Below are positions 1 to 9,973 of a DNA stretch of 64,000 nt, piece after piece; position 1 is the first letter of the stretch, and each line of letters opens with the position of its first letter. The translations under genes were made by a program, and so were the position numbers. The DNA comes from Zychaea mexicana (taxonomy: Eukaryota > Mucoromycota > Mucoromycetes > Mucorales > Lichtheimiaceae), in contig NW_026516701.1 in NCBI RefSeq assembly GCF_025766255.1, positions 248,001-312,000 of the forward strand, in the 5' to 3' direction. Below the pieces are notes generated by a model. That model worked only from the letters and a program-made list of their open reading frames with translations. It was not told where the DNA came from and did not search any database.

Positions 1-390
1 AGACAAGTAAAAGTATTATAATGTACTTTGGCAATCTAGTATATCTAAAGATGTGAGGGCTTACCCTCGATTTTTGTGAATATACCAACAATATAATAAG
101 ATGACACCCCTTGCTCTTCTGATTTCTCATAGTGCTCGTCACACTTATAAAGCAGAGGCGCTCTCCAAAGTGAGCACGACAGACAAGCTTTTTAGGTCAA
201 GTAGTAAGTGTGAACCTCACACAAGCGCAAAAGATATGTTTCTGTAGTAAATTTTAGATAGGTATAGCAGCATTAACATGAAAAATTAACGGATACCAAT
301 GATATCCCAGTCTACATTTTAATTTAAAGCTATGCTACTACACGATGAAACAAGTTTTATTCTTGTAATGCCATTCACTGAACAGTTGCT

Positions 391-2756
391 ATGATAAAGA
401 AAGGCATAGACCAAGTGAGTATCTAAGACTTACAGCACAGTTCCATGGCAGTAGCGCTACTGTGGTGCACGCATAGAAAACACACGCGAAAAAGTTGGCG
501 GGATTTCAATTTGCTGCGGAGGCAACAGTATATGAGTTACGTCGCCCGCCGCAGCGCACATCTCTTCTTCACCAGCTTCTTATTTCTTTTATCGCAATGC
601 TCGAATTATTCGCAATTACGCTCGCTATGTACTGTGGTACCCTCGTCATTGGCTGCTTTATGCTCCTCTGGCGGGCCCACCCACTACTTTGTAACTTTGC
701 TGGTTCCGTCGCCCTTGTGGCCTTTGTCTCTCGCGCTGAGTGTTGCACTTCGGTGCGCACGTTGATCCGTTCCTTGTGTACGTTGTTAGGTCTGCTCCCG
801 CCTCCGCCGTCGCGCCCCATCTTGCCGCCATCGCAACCTGCTCCTGCACCTGTGAATGTGTTCCAGCGCAACTATTTTTCTTCGTATGGTAAGCATCGCC
901 CCAATCCTTCGCGGATTTTGGAGGGCATAGATCGTGAAATCGACAACGAGGTCTACAGACGTGCGGCTAGTCGTCTTCCTCCCGATATGTTTGATTCTCG
1001 GCCAGCGTTTACTTTGTATCCTGACCCGATGGACATATTGGCTGAGCGTGAATACTTGAAACAGTTGAAGGAGTGGTGTGGTTTCCCAGTTTCGCGCAGA
1101 GTTACTGTAGTTGAGGACGCATTGCGACGACTTGTGCTCAGACGCTCTTCTTATGAGGTTCAGACGACACCTGTTCAGCCGCCTGTGCAAAACTCTCCTA
1201 CTCGTACTCGCCCTGTGCCGGCTGCTACCGTGGTTGATTCCACAGCAACTGTGCATGTTGATCCCTCACTTTCTTCTGCAGCAGTCGAGGACACGACTAC
1301 AGTGCCCGTTGCGCACATGGATGTAATGATGGAACAGCCTGCGGCCCCTCTGCACTTGCATTGCTCCCGGGTTCCTGAACAAGTTTCGGTGATCGAAGAG
1401 TCTGTGGCCCCTCTGCAATTGCATGGCTCCCGTCTTCTTGATCCCGAAGTCCACGCGATGCCTTCGGAAATGCCTTCAGTGCTGCCTGTGATGGAGGACG
1501 CTCCTGCTGCGCCGGCTGTCTTGGGTGATTCCACAGCTGTGCAAACGATGCATTTTTCTGACGTTGAGCATACTCCCGCTTCGGCGTGCGAGTCCCTGCC
1601 TTCTGAGCATACTCCCGCTTCGGCGTGCGAGTCCCTGCCTTCTGAGCATACTGCCGCTTCGGCGTGTCAGTCCCTGCATGAGCAAACGGCCACTTCGGTG
1701 CGCGCGTCCCTGCATGAAAACGCGGTCGAGGACACACCCATTGACGAGGATGTCCAGATGGAGGAGCCGTCGTATGACGATGAGCTCGCCAACTTAATGG
1801 CTTCCCTGACTTTGGGGATGGACGCTTCCGCGTGGTATGAAGATGATTCTTCTGCCATTCAAAACCCATACGCTTTGCAAACTCACGCTTCGGCATACGA
1901 GTCCCTGCACCAAGAGCATACTCCCGCTTCGGCGTGCGAGTCCCTGCCTGAAGAGCAAACCACCACTTCGGTGCGTGCGTCCCTGCCTGAAGAGCAAACC
2001 ACCACTTCGGTGCGTGCGTCCCTGCCAATTGACAACACGGTTGAGGATACACTGATCCACGAGGATGTGCAAATGGAGGAGTCGTGTGACTCTATGTCGC
2101 ATGACGCTCAATCCTCCAACCCAATGCCTTCTCTCGCTTCGGTTGTGGACGCTCCCGTGGGGCCAGCTCAGGATGATTCCTTTGCAGTGCCTGTCCCGAT
2201 GAGACAATACAGATCTGCGCAAGACGCTTCTGCAAGTGTGCCTCTGCCAGATGACGATGATGAACCCGCAGCAGTCGAGGATACACTTGAGGCTGGCGTT
2301 GTGCAAGCGGATGATGCGCTGTTTATCGGCAATCAACCTGTATTTATGCCTTCTGCCGCTACGCGTGAGGACACTCCTGCTGTGCAGCCAAATGATGAGG
2401 GTATTGCCTCCTTTTGGTCTAGAATTTTACAACGGGCAACGGTGCTCGACGAAGAGGTCTCTGACCTCTTGAGTGCCGCAAATCCCGACATTCCTGCCAC
2501 GACCATTACTTCCGCCACTATCACCACACAACCTGCCACGGCAACCGCCGTTGGATCCGCCCCTCTGTCTCCGCCCTCCCCCTCCGGTGATGTTGATGTA
2601 GATGCCGTCCGTTTTCAGCTTCAAGCCGAAGCGGACGAGGATGATGCGTGGTTCGACGAGTTGATCGGTAAGTTTTATTTACATTGACACATCATGAATC
2701 CACGCGTTGTATTTACCAATTCTAATGAATGCTTTGATTTTTTAGTCGATTACTAG
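391..2756 (+). CDS. Membrane-anchored acidic tandem-repeat protein, function unknown (left copy)
   Basis: Product of unknown function, about 741 aa. The model is exons 391-414, 477-2667 and 2746-2756, with phases that close; the intron-1 donor is GTGAGT and the last intron has donor GTAAGT and a CTAAT branch. The long frame has no ATG before 597, so the start at 391 (MIKKGIDQ) is inferred from splice signals. The N-terminus has two hydrophobic segments (about residues 36-70 and 75-90), then a proline-rich linker, then a globular-looking block (about 125-220). A long Thr/Ser/Ala/Glu-rich acidic region follows, holding 13-residue repeats of the type EHTPASACESLPS and EEQTTTSVRASLP. The layout suggests a membrane protein with a low-complexity soluble tail. 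The right copy keeps the same frame. Confidence 0.6.
1566..1682 (+). repeat. 39-bp coding tandem repeats in the left repeat protein
   Basis: Three consecutive 39-bp units encode 13-aa repeats (two of EHTPASACESLPS and one diverged EHTAASACQSL unit). The right copy has four units in this block. A second block of the same period lies near 1915-2023 (EHTPASACESLPE followed by two EEQTTTSVRASLP units). Period 39 keeps the reading frame when copy number changes. Confidence 0.85.
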
Positions 2757-3190
2757 GTGTTTTGTCGTGTCGTGTTGTCGGTGCTGCGCGTTCTGTTGGT
2801 GTTCTTTCTGGGCGCGATTTGGGTTCTGTGGTTGTTTTCTTTTGGTTTTGGTGCTTCGTGGTTTGTCGGTGTTCTCCTCCTCTTCCTCCTGGTCCTCCTC
2901 CTCCGTTTGTTCTTACTCCTACTTTTCCGCTCTGCTGCTCTTGCTGTGTGTGCTGCTTTTTTTTTGGCGTTTTTTGGTGCGCCATATGGTGTATCTACGT
3001 GGGCAACGGTTCCGGTACGTGTTTAAAGTGTGGCTGTAGGTGTCAGGAGTAATCGTTGGATACTAAATCTTTTTATTTAAATAGGCTGCTATTTGTGCTG
3101 CTGTCTTTGTTGTGGGCAGATACTTTCATGTCTGTCTCTGGACGCGAGTCCGTGTAGGACAACAGGTAAATATAGATGCCTTGATAACAT
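2757..3190. other. Pyrimidine-rich spacer downstream of the repeat-protein gene
   Basis: T/C-rich on the + strand. It gives long hydrophobic frames, but these differ between the two arms: an insertion in the right copy (near 50614-50634) changes the frame after the shared hydrophobic segment. I read it as non-coding 3' sequence. Confidence 0.5.
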
Positions 3191-3407
3191 CAGCCCAAGT
3201 CTTCAGTGTGTGCATGTCGTTGATTAAAGGGAATTGTTAATAGGTCATAGCTGTTGCGGCCTTGTGTGCGCTGCACTCTGTGTGTGGCGACCGTCTGGCG
3301 GGACGGGTTTGGAAGACACCTCAGTGGATGGTTTCCTCGGGTAAAGGTAAGGGGTGGGTGGGGCATTGGTGGCACTGGCTACAGCCACCGGGGGTGAAGG
3401 GGTATGA

Positions 3408-3862
3408 AGAGCAATGGGGATAGCGAGGACGGCACAGTCGATGGTGGGGAGGGGAACACCGCTCTGGTTGTTTGGGTATTGCAGGAATACCATCCACATG
3501 AGCTGGAACTGACTGAAAAGACAACCCAAGGCGTCGGGCTTGTATGATTACGGGAAGTACTATATTTTTTTTAATACTCAATGAAAGACGAACATCTCAA
3601 TAAGAAGAGACTTACTAACTGATAATCCTTTTTCCATTCACTCTTCCCTTCTTCATATCGCATTCAACTCGGATGTGGTGTGAAGAAGGCGAAGAAGCAT
3701 CCATTACTAGGGATTAAATCATTCCTTCTCAAGGTTGTCTTTTCAGTCAGTTCCAGCTCATGTGGATGGTGTTCCTGCAATACCCTTGCAACCAGAGCGG
3801 TGTTCCCCTCCCCACCACCGGCTGTACCGTCCTCGCTATCCCCATTGCTCTTCAAAATCTGG
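3408..3862. repeat. Internal inverted repeat (~125-bp arms, ~205-bp loop)
   Basis: Bases about 3408-3530 and 3735-3862 are near-perfect reverse complements; both contain the sequence running from GAAGAGCAATGGGGATAGCG to the GACAACC region. The right module copy has the same pair near 49707-49835 and 50037-50165. It would form a long hairpin in RNA or single-stranded DNA. Confidence 0.85.
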
Positions 3863-4436
3863 ATCTCCCACCGGTTGTAGTTCAGTGTGCCATGTAAGTC
3901 CCCGTTCATTCCTTGCCTTTGCTTTGGGGATTCCTGAAGCTGGGGTGTCTTCCGTTGGCGGGTGGTGCCAGTGATGGTTACTACTGTGGGCTTTGGCGGC
4001 TTGGAACGTTTTCCCCTGGCAAGGGAATGTTTCCGCTTGGAGGAGTGGAGAATCCCGTCTTTGGCTTGATCCTGGTATTGGAGACGAAACCGGGTGTTTC
4101 CTGAAAGCACGCGCTTGATCTTCAAATGATCGAAACCTATCTTTCTCGAGCGGCTTTCAAAAAAGTCAAAGACGTTCATTTCGAGTGGGTCGCTGCTGCT
4201 TCTGCTTCTGCTGCTATATCAAATCGGCGAAAAGAGTTTTTAAAAGAATGCTATTATCACGAAGACAAATCATCGAGCCGGGACAACTCATCAAGAATAT
4301 GGCACCTATCCCAAGTATTTGGCATCCTGCCGGCCATGTCCAAGACGCGCATTCCCTTGGTCTTTACAAGCAGAGCAATTCCATCGAGCGAAATTGGTAT
4401 ATCCGCTTCGCTTTCTATCAATCGAACCAAGGCAAC
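3664..4436 (-). CDS. Unrecognised two-exon (or longer) basic protein, left copy
   Basis: I do not recognise this protein. Exon 4261-4436 opens after an AG acceptor (CGATAG) and encodes a well-patterned stretch containing LIESEADIPISLDGIALLVK and MAGRMPNTWDRCHILDELSR. A 47-nt intron (4214-4260, GTGATA..ATATAG) joins in phase to 3664-4213, containing MNVFDFFESRSRKIGFDHLK and a Lys/Arg-rich segment (about KRKHSLARGKRSKPPKP). Codons show the RNY bias of real coding sequence on this strand, against the competing 119-codon frame on the other strand. The 5' exon(s) upstream of 4436 were not resolved. The stretch 4257-4436 looks identical in the right arm. The C-terminal third overlaps the internal inverted repeat. 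Confidence 0.45.
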
Positions 4437-4499
4437 CTATCGTTCATGTCATCAACCAAACCGTCATGATCGGTTATGTCTTTGAACAGAAGAGCAGCG

Positions 4500-5150
4500 A
4501 CCAGATGTGCGATAGAAGAACATAGCAATATGGAGGAGACGCATGAAATCTACCAACAATCGGTTCTCATGCGGAGGCTATCGACCTACAATCCGAGGAT
4601 CACAGTATATTTGACAGCAGTGTGACAGCGATTCAAGTATTAGCCGTGGATATCAAGTCTGGCAAATCGATATCACCAACTCAAGCTCAGGCGAAATGAT
4701 AATCAGAAAGAAGCTGGTCAAGAAAGCTTTCTGAAGGTCAGACAGTTCAACTTGGTGTGCACAATCATGTTCCTATATGTCTCTATCTCTATGGACATGG
4801 ACGTTTTACCATCCAATCTTCAAATGCGACAGCAGCCCAGCCCAGCCACGGAGGAGGCACTTTGGGGTTTGGCGGTCCCAATGTGAGGCTAGCGCATTTC
4901 AGCTGCGAAGAGTAAGCAACCTTGAATGCGACAAAGCAACGAATGGCACCAATCTTTGTTCATCTACAACTGTTTCCCCCCTTATGCTGGTCAACAACAA
5001 GCGATCGGAAATCCAATGATAATCATCGAACGCGGCGAAACGACAGCACACACAGCCGAGGCATATCATCCGCGAGCATTTATGACGGCAGCAATCAACA
5101 AATAAATCAACGTTGCCGGAAAACGCCACGTATGACACAACCACCCTAGT
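4500..5150 (+). pseudogene. Decayed coding sequence, + strand, left copy
   Basis: One frame reads as protein-like over about 130 codons (for example AEAIDLQSEDHSIFDSSVTA, then KLSEGQTVQLGVHNHVPICL and GGGTLGFGGPNVRLAHFSCE). It is broken by TGA/TAA codons near 4700 that are shared with the right arm. No intron removes them cleanly, so I call it a remnant. Family not recognised. Confidence 0.35.
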
Positions 5151-5690
5151 AACTTATCATCGTCCAACACACAATGACATGTCTGCCACTTCACGGGCCG
5201 GTCCATCCACGCGGCTATCCACAACAGATGGTCTGCTGTCAATGATTGGCTTCAACACTAGGTCCTTGGATAAGCAACACACACAACAAAGCGGATCAAT
5301 CAAACTTGGAAACACTACCAACGATCACAAGAGGGAATTCCAAGGACGTGTCATTGTGAACTTGTAATGGCAGCAGCAAGTGACAGTAACTACAACACGC
5401 TTGGCATGCAGCACACACAGCAATCCATATGGATCGTCAAGGGATGCTAAGGTGCTCAAGTAGTCAGTACGTTCATCGGCCATTTTTGCGGCTGTCGTCG
5501 ACATACGACAAGTGCCAAGATGGTTTACCAAACGGCACAACCAATGACTCACGGTTGTCACCAACATCCAAGATAAGCAGCAGCAGCAGGACTACTCTCA
5601 CCATCAAGATCCATGTGAGGTCTGTGTGCGTCGTGCTGGCTTGATCATCAATTGCAACGACAGTGCAGACACCAAAAGCTACAGCTCAAC

Positions 5691-6750
5691 ATGCCGTACT
5701 GTCGGTGTGGTAAAGATACTATGGACGAACCATTTCGGATCCAAGCTTACAGAAAGCAGCTGCCACCTTACACACTGGTCAAGGCTTATTGTGCCAAATG
5801 CGAACGAACAATCCACGGATGCGATGCTCGCCATACGCGACTAATAACGTCTGCAGATGTATCGTCAATACTGCAAATTGTGGTAAGTTACTAATTTTTG
5901 TCATGATTAAAGGAATGCCATTGCCATGTGAAGAGCGTATATGAACTAAAGCATTGATACGAAAATAGACCATCATTCAGCCTGTCACAAGAATTTACAT
6001 CCTACATTGTCCCAATTTCCTTTACCCTCTTTTCTTTTTCTATATGCTATTTTTCGCTTCATATGTCGTCCCCCCTCATTGATTGTAAGTGCAACGATCG
6101 ATTGGAAAAGCTGACAATGTTTATTTTTAATAGTATAGAAAAAAAACACCCCGTATACATCCTTATACATAAGCACAAAACCCAACGGCACACACGGATC
6201 GGATTGGTACAAAACACGTCGACAGATACAACTTTTTAAATACAAAATGAACAAGATATGACCAAAGTCGCCAGCGCAATAGCCCAAAAATTATACAGTC
6301 AAAAACATACACAAAGCAAGAACATAAAAAAGATTCAGTCAGGTAAGTGTTAGAAAGATCTTCCTTTAATTCTTTTTTGAAGAACAAGATACTAATCTCT
6401 CTTTATTGTATGTGTTCCCACAGATCGTAGGTGCCTGTCACCGCGCTGACGTACATGATTGCAAATTAAAAAATAAGTTTGCAACAACCAAAACAAATAC
6501 ATCATCCGTCAGGTACGGTTGTTAATATAGAGCTTCATACGATATTGTACATTCCAACGCACCATCCATCAAGCATAACGACTAACATACTACTCATTAG
6601 ATTGGCAGCTTTAGCCCCAGTGACGTAGAAGCTTTATTCAAACATCACATACGAGAAAAAATTATACAAGGTCTATTCTTGCGTTAGCGGCGACGATTGT
6701 CTCAAGACATTTTCAGAACAAGCTATCATTTCTTACACGACTACAAGACG
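5691..6750 (+). pseudogene. Left, broken copy of an unrecognised Cys-rich multi-exon gene
   Basis: Mirror of the intact-looking model at 46809-47877. Exons correspond to 5691-5882, 6090-6342, 6478-6512 and 6601 onward. This copy has an in-frame TAA in the second exon (near 6237; the right copy reads through as TFGIQI) and a 1-nt deletion in the last exon near 6657 that destroys the C-terminus. The N-terminal exon keeps a CRCG...CAKCERTIHGCDARH cysteine pattern resembling a small zinc-binding domain. Confidence 0.45.
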
Positions 6751-6924
6751 ACCAAATTGATGGCATACCTGACACCTTACACGATGCAAACTACATACCA
6801 CGTCCAAAACCGGGTACTGTCTGTGTTTTACGCGTGCCATCAAGCGAATCGATCGTGTGTGCCGTCCATTTTACCATACCTTGATATCATAATATGTTAC
6901 AAAATAGAGAAACGAAACGAAACT

Positions 6925-7017
6925 AAAAAAAATGAAGAAAAAAGAAAAAAGAAAAAAGGAAAAAGGAAAAAGGAAAAAAAGAATAGAAAAAAAGACAAAG
7001 ATTATAAAAAAAAAGCT
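6925..7017 (+). repeat. A-rich simple repeat (AAAAAAG-type)
   Basis: Runs of AAAAAAG/AAAAAGG. The mirrored tract in the right arm (about 46545-46655, as CTTTTT) is longer, showing repeat-length drift between the module copies. Confidence 0.8.
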
Positions 7018-8189
7018 ATAACGCACGCTAATCCATTCTGTTCTGTAGCACTTGTCATCAATGAGGGTATCGACATTACGTCTATTTATTACATTATTAC
7101 TCTCATAAATACTTTACTACTACTATTTTTACTGTATATTTTTTCTGGGACAATAAAACTCTATCTTCATTTTGAAAGCATTTGTGGGCATAAAGTGATG
7201 TTATTTTAGCCGTGATCAAACTGCAGTTACTGTACCGTCATGTGTTTATTCATAATAATTTACGCGACAGTTCTCAAGGATTAAAGTCGGCATCAGGGTA
7301 CAGTATACGATCAGATACTGTACATATTGTACATACTAATATGATATGATAATATCAGCAATGAAGGCAGAAAAGCAAACGTCGAACATCGAAACATGTC
7401 ATTTTTTTCTAGTTTTTCACGTCAAAGACAATCCCAAAACTATTAATGACTACTGTAATAGCGACAAACTTTGTGCTTAATCATATGTAGCAGGACTCAT
7501 CTAATAAACATCAGTGCCGCAAAATAAAGGATATCAAATGAATACTGTACAGGAGACTGTGGTAGTATTAATCATATGCAGATTTCAAAAACGATAGATA
7601 ACAGCGCTGCATCGGAACGGATACCAGTTACACATGCATTTGTCGATCATTTCCTATTGTGGAGATTGGCATACATCGTTATTATGGCCTCCTCGTGACG
7701 ACGGTGCTGACGATGATGCGCCCAAAGCAATGATAATCATGGTTGAAAGAATTCATGACACTACACGATGTGAATATTACATGGCAGAGTAGGAAGCTGA
7801 TCTTAAGTCACAAGATATGAACACTGACTGTCATTCTGATTGGCGTCCGGCTCCTGAGCGAAAATTACCCACCACTCTCGGAGATGAACCAAGTGCGTGA
7901 GTGCAAGGACCAGACAAACTTTTCATCATAACGTAGCATATAGGCTTGACTTATATGTACGCTTAATGTGAACATTGCGGTTTTCACATTTTTCACAACT
8001 TTATACCTAATAAAATACATGCTTCGTCATGTAGACCACAAGAACCATTTGGACTGGTTAAGGTTTACACCAGTATGAGTGATGTGGCGCTGCTGTTCTA
8101 ATAGCAGTAGTATCCACTCGTTTAAGTTTTGCTACAAAATGAGAAGTTATACTTGATCAATTACGTTTAAATCCTTGTGCAAGACATCC

Positions 8190-8840
8190 GCGACAGTGGG
8201 TGGTCAATCTGCACACATTCCTTTCTGAATATCACGACGGCTTGTTCTTCGAGGCTCTGTTCTTATCACACTATAGTACTGTAACAGTTAGACATTTGCA
8301 ATTGACACACGGATTTTATACATATTCCAACCTCGAATTGCTTATATGCACTCGCAGAGTTCCCTTCAGCATGCCCATATTGCTTCGTCTTGTAGGCAGA
8401 AAACATGATCGTGGATTGATAAATCTGTACAACTATGATACTCTTACTTAAGGTTCATTTGAACGTACAATACGTACCGTAAACCTACAGGCGTTCAAGC
8501 ATAGTTTAGTATATCGTGGCCTTCTTTACCACGTGCAAATACTTACCTTCTACAAAGGCGCCAGATCCAACATGATGAACATACTAAGCTTTGCTTCTAG
8601 GAAGTCGTGTGTGCTGAGGAGCGAGAGGAAGCGATATGATCTTTGGCGTTCTTGCTGCTGAGGCGCAATGTTATAGACATACAATTTCATTTTCTCCTCT
8701 GACACTTTTCAAAAGCAGAAACAAGTTCCTTATACCAACACAGGAATTCCTTGCATGTTTTCGTATGGTTTCCAAAACGAGCTTTGCTTCTCCTGATTCT
8801 GCCCACCTTTTCGTAAGCACAGTAGCTGATCTTTGAACGA
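8190..8840 (-). pseudogene. Remnant of a spliced gene at the inner end of the module, left copy
   Basis: Read on the minus strand, several exon-like islands are visible. One near 8671-8836 contains LTKRWAESGEAKLVLETIRK and GIRNLFLLLKSVRGENEIV. One near 8550-8630 contains HHVGSGAFVEG before a GTAAGT donor. One near 8320-8430 contains IYQSTIMFSAYKTKQYGHAE. The last island is open here but has a TAA in the right arm, while other islands carry stops here. Family not recognised. Confidence 0.35.
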
Positions 8841-9145
8841 CGGGTCATCAAGATAACTAAGTAACATTTTTTTTACCTCTATTAAAACATCACGCAACTT
8901 TTTTGATTTATCATCTAAAACCGTCTACTCGTCATCCTGACCTAAATCTTCCTAGATATCCGCCAGTATACAGTAGCACCGTCAAGTTACGCCAGATGAT
9001 TAGAAGCAGCATTGCTTAGGGCCACTGCCACCAAAGTGATATACGATGTAGTTAATCAATAAGACTTCTTGCAGCTTAACAATACACTCTCGTAATTCGC
9101 TTTTGAGTTGTCCTATTTCGAAATTGGTTGAAAAAGCTGGATTTG

Positions 9146-9973
9146 GCGGTTTTCACTACCTATAAATGTTGCACTATGTTGAATTATTGATAACAGCGGA
9201 AAGAAATCACCTATCCCGACATACACAACAAATGCTTCGGCAATAATTACCGTTAACGCATAGCGCTCGAGATTCTTCAAAACTTGCTAATGAGCCTTCC
9301 GTTGTCGTAGGGCATAGCGCGCTTTGTATTTCTCCTCTTAGGTCATTGCTATACTTTGCGTTTTCAGCGCTTCAGCCTCGTGGATCTCTGTTCAATGCTT
9401 CGAAATGTAATGCATGCGTATATGTACTTGCCTGTTAATATATTTTTGCTATGATAGCTTCCGTTTTCAATGTAAAGTTTATAATGCTGGTCCAGATGTC
9501 TTTCTTTGTGTGTACCACGGTGACCTATATGTACAGAAATTTCTTAGAGTATCAAAAGTAGAATTTCAGAAAAACAATTGCGCATAAAGTCCTCCTCGAC
9601 AGTACTATAAAAGGTTGCTTGTCTGACGTATGGTACATAGTAGCCATATATCCTGGTATATAGTTCAATTTCAAATAATGGCTCATTATCGCTCGAAAGC
9701 ATGCCTATATTCAGATGATAGTATGTGGTCATCCAGATGCTTTTTTTAAATATAGTTTTGTATTCTGAGCAACAAAGATGATATGCACAAAGTTTGTGTG
9801 TATAAAAAGACAAATGTTCCACAGCATGTAAACAAAAAAAAGGGTAGAGAGGACAAAGTTTGTGATTGGAGAAGGGTGGGACGAGCGTAGAGAGACGGAA
9901 AAGGAGTTATTTTTTATTACGGGGTTTACTTTTTTTAGTATTCAATGTTCTACAAGATGGGAGGAGACGAATG
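9146..9973. other. Junction between left module and Vts1 3' end
   Basis: No supported gene. A 92-codon frame on the minus strand (9544-9822) has no mirror in the right arm, no recognised domain, and no clear splice partner. Confidence 0.4.

Larger units (their letters stand above)
186..9145 (+). repeat. Left copy of a ~9 kb inverted duplicated module
   Basis: This stretch is repeated in reverse complement at 44365-53377. Mirror coordinates sum to about 53568 through most of the arm (for example 5691 pairs with 47877), drifting to about 53507 near the inner end because of indels. Outer homology stops near 186 and inner homology near 9145; the flanks are unrelated. The module carries a repeat membrane-protein gene, two unrecognised multi-exon genes and a decayed fourth gene. 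AGCTTTTT sits at both ends of this copy in inverted orientation (186-193 and 9131-9138), but I found no convincing target-site duplication. It could be an undescribed mobile element or an inverted segmental duplication. Confidence 0.9.

Noticed and set aside
1297..2052. 251-codon open frame antisense to the repeat-protein gene (and a 264-codon counterpart at 51465-52259)
   Set aside because: It lies across the period-39 repeats, which keep any frame free of stops once one unit is. Codon bias and splice signals favour the sense gene.
2757..3026. Very hydrophobic 89-99 codon frames that look like membrane proteins
   Set aside because: The sequence is a T/C-rich tract, and the frame diverges between the two arms because of a non-multiple-of-three difference.
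5985..6387. Minus-strand frames of 100 and 74 codons in the module (mirrored at 47181-47583)
   Set aside because: Open in both arms, so not excluded, but composition is Phe/Tyr/Cys-rich with poor codon bias, and the phase-consistent multi-exon model lies on the other strand.
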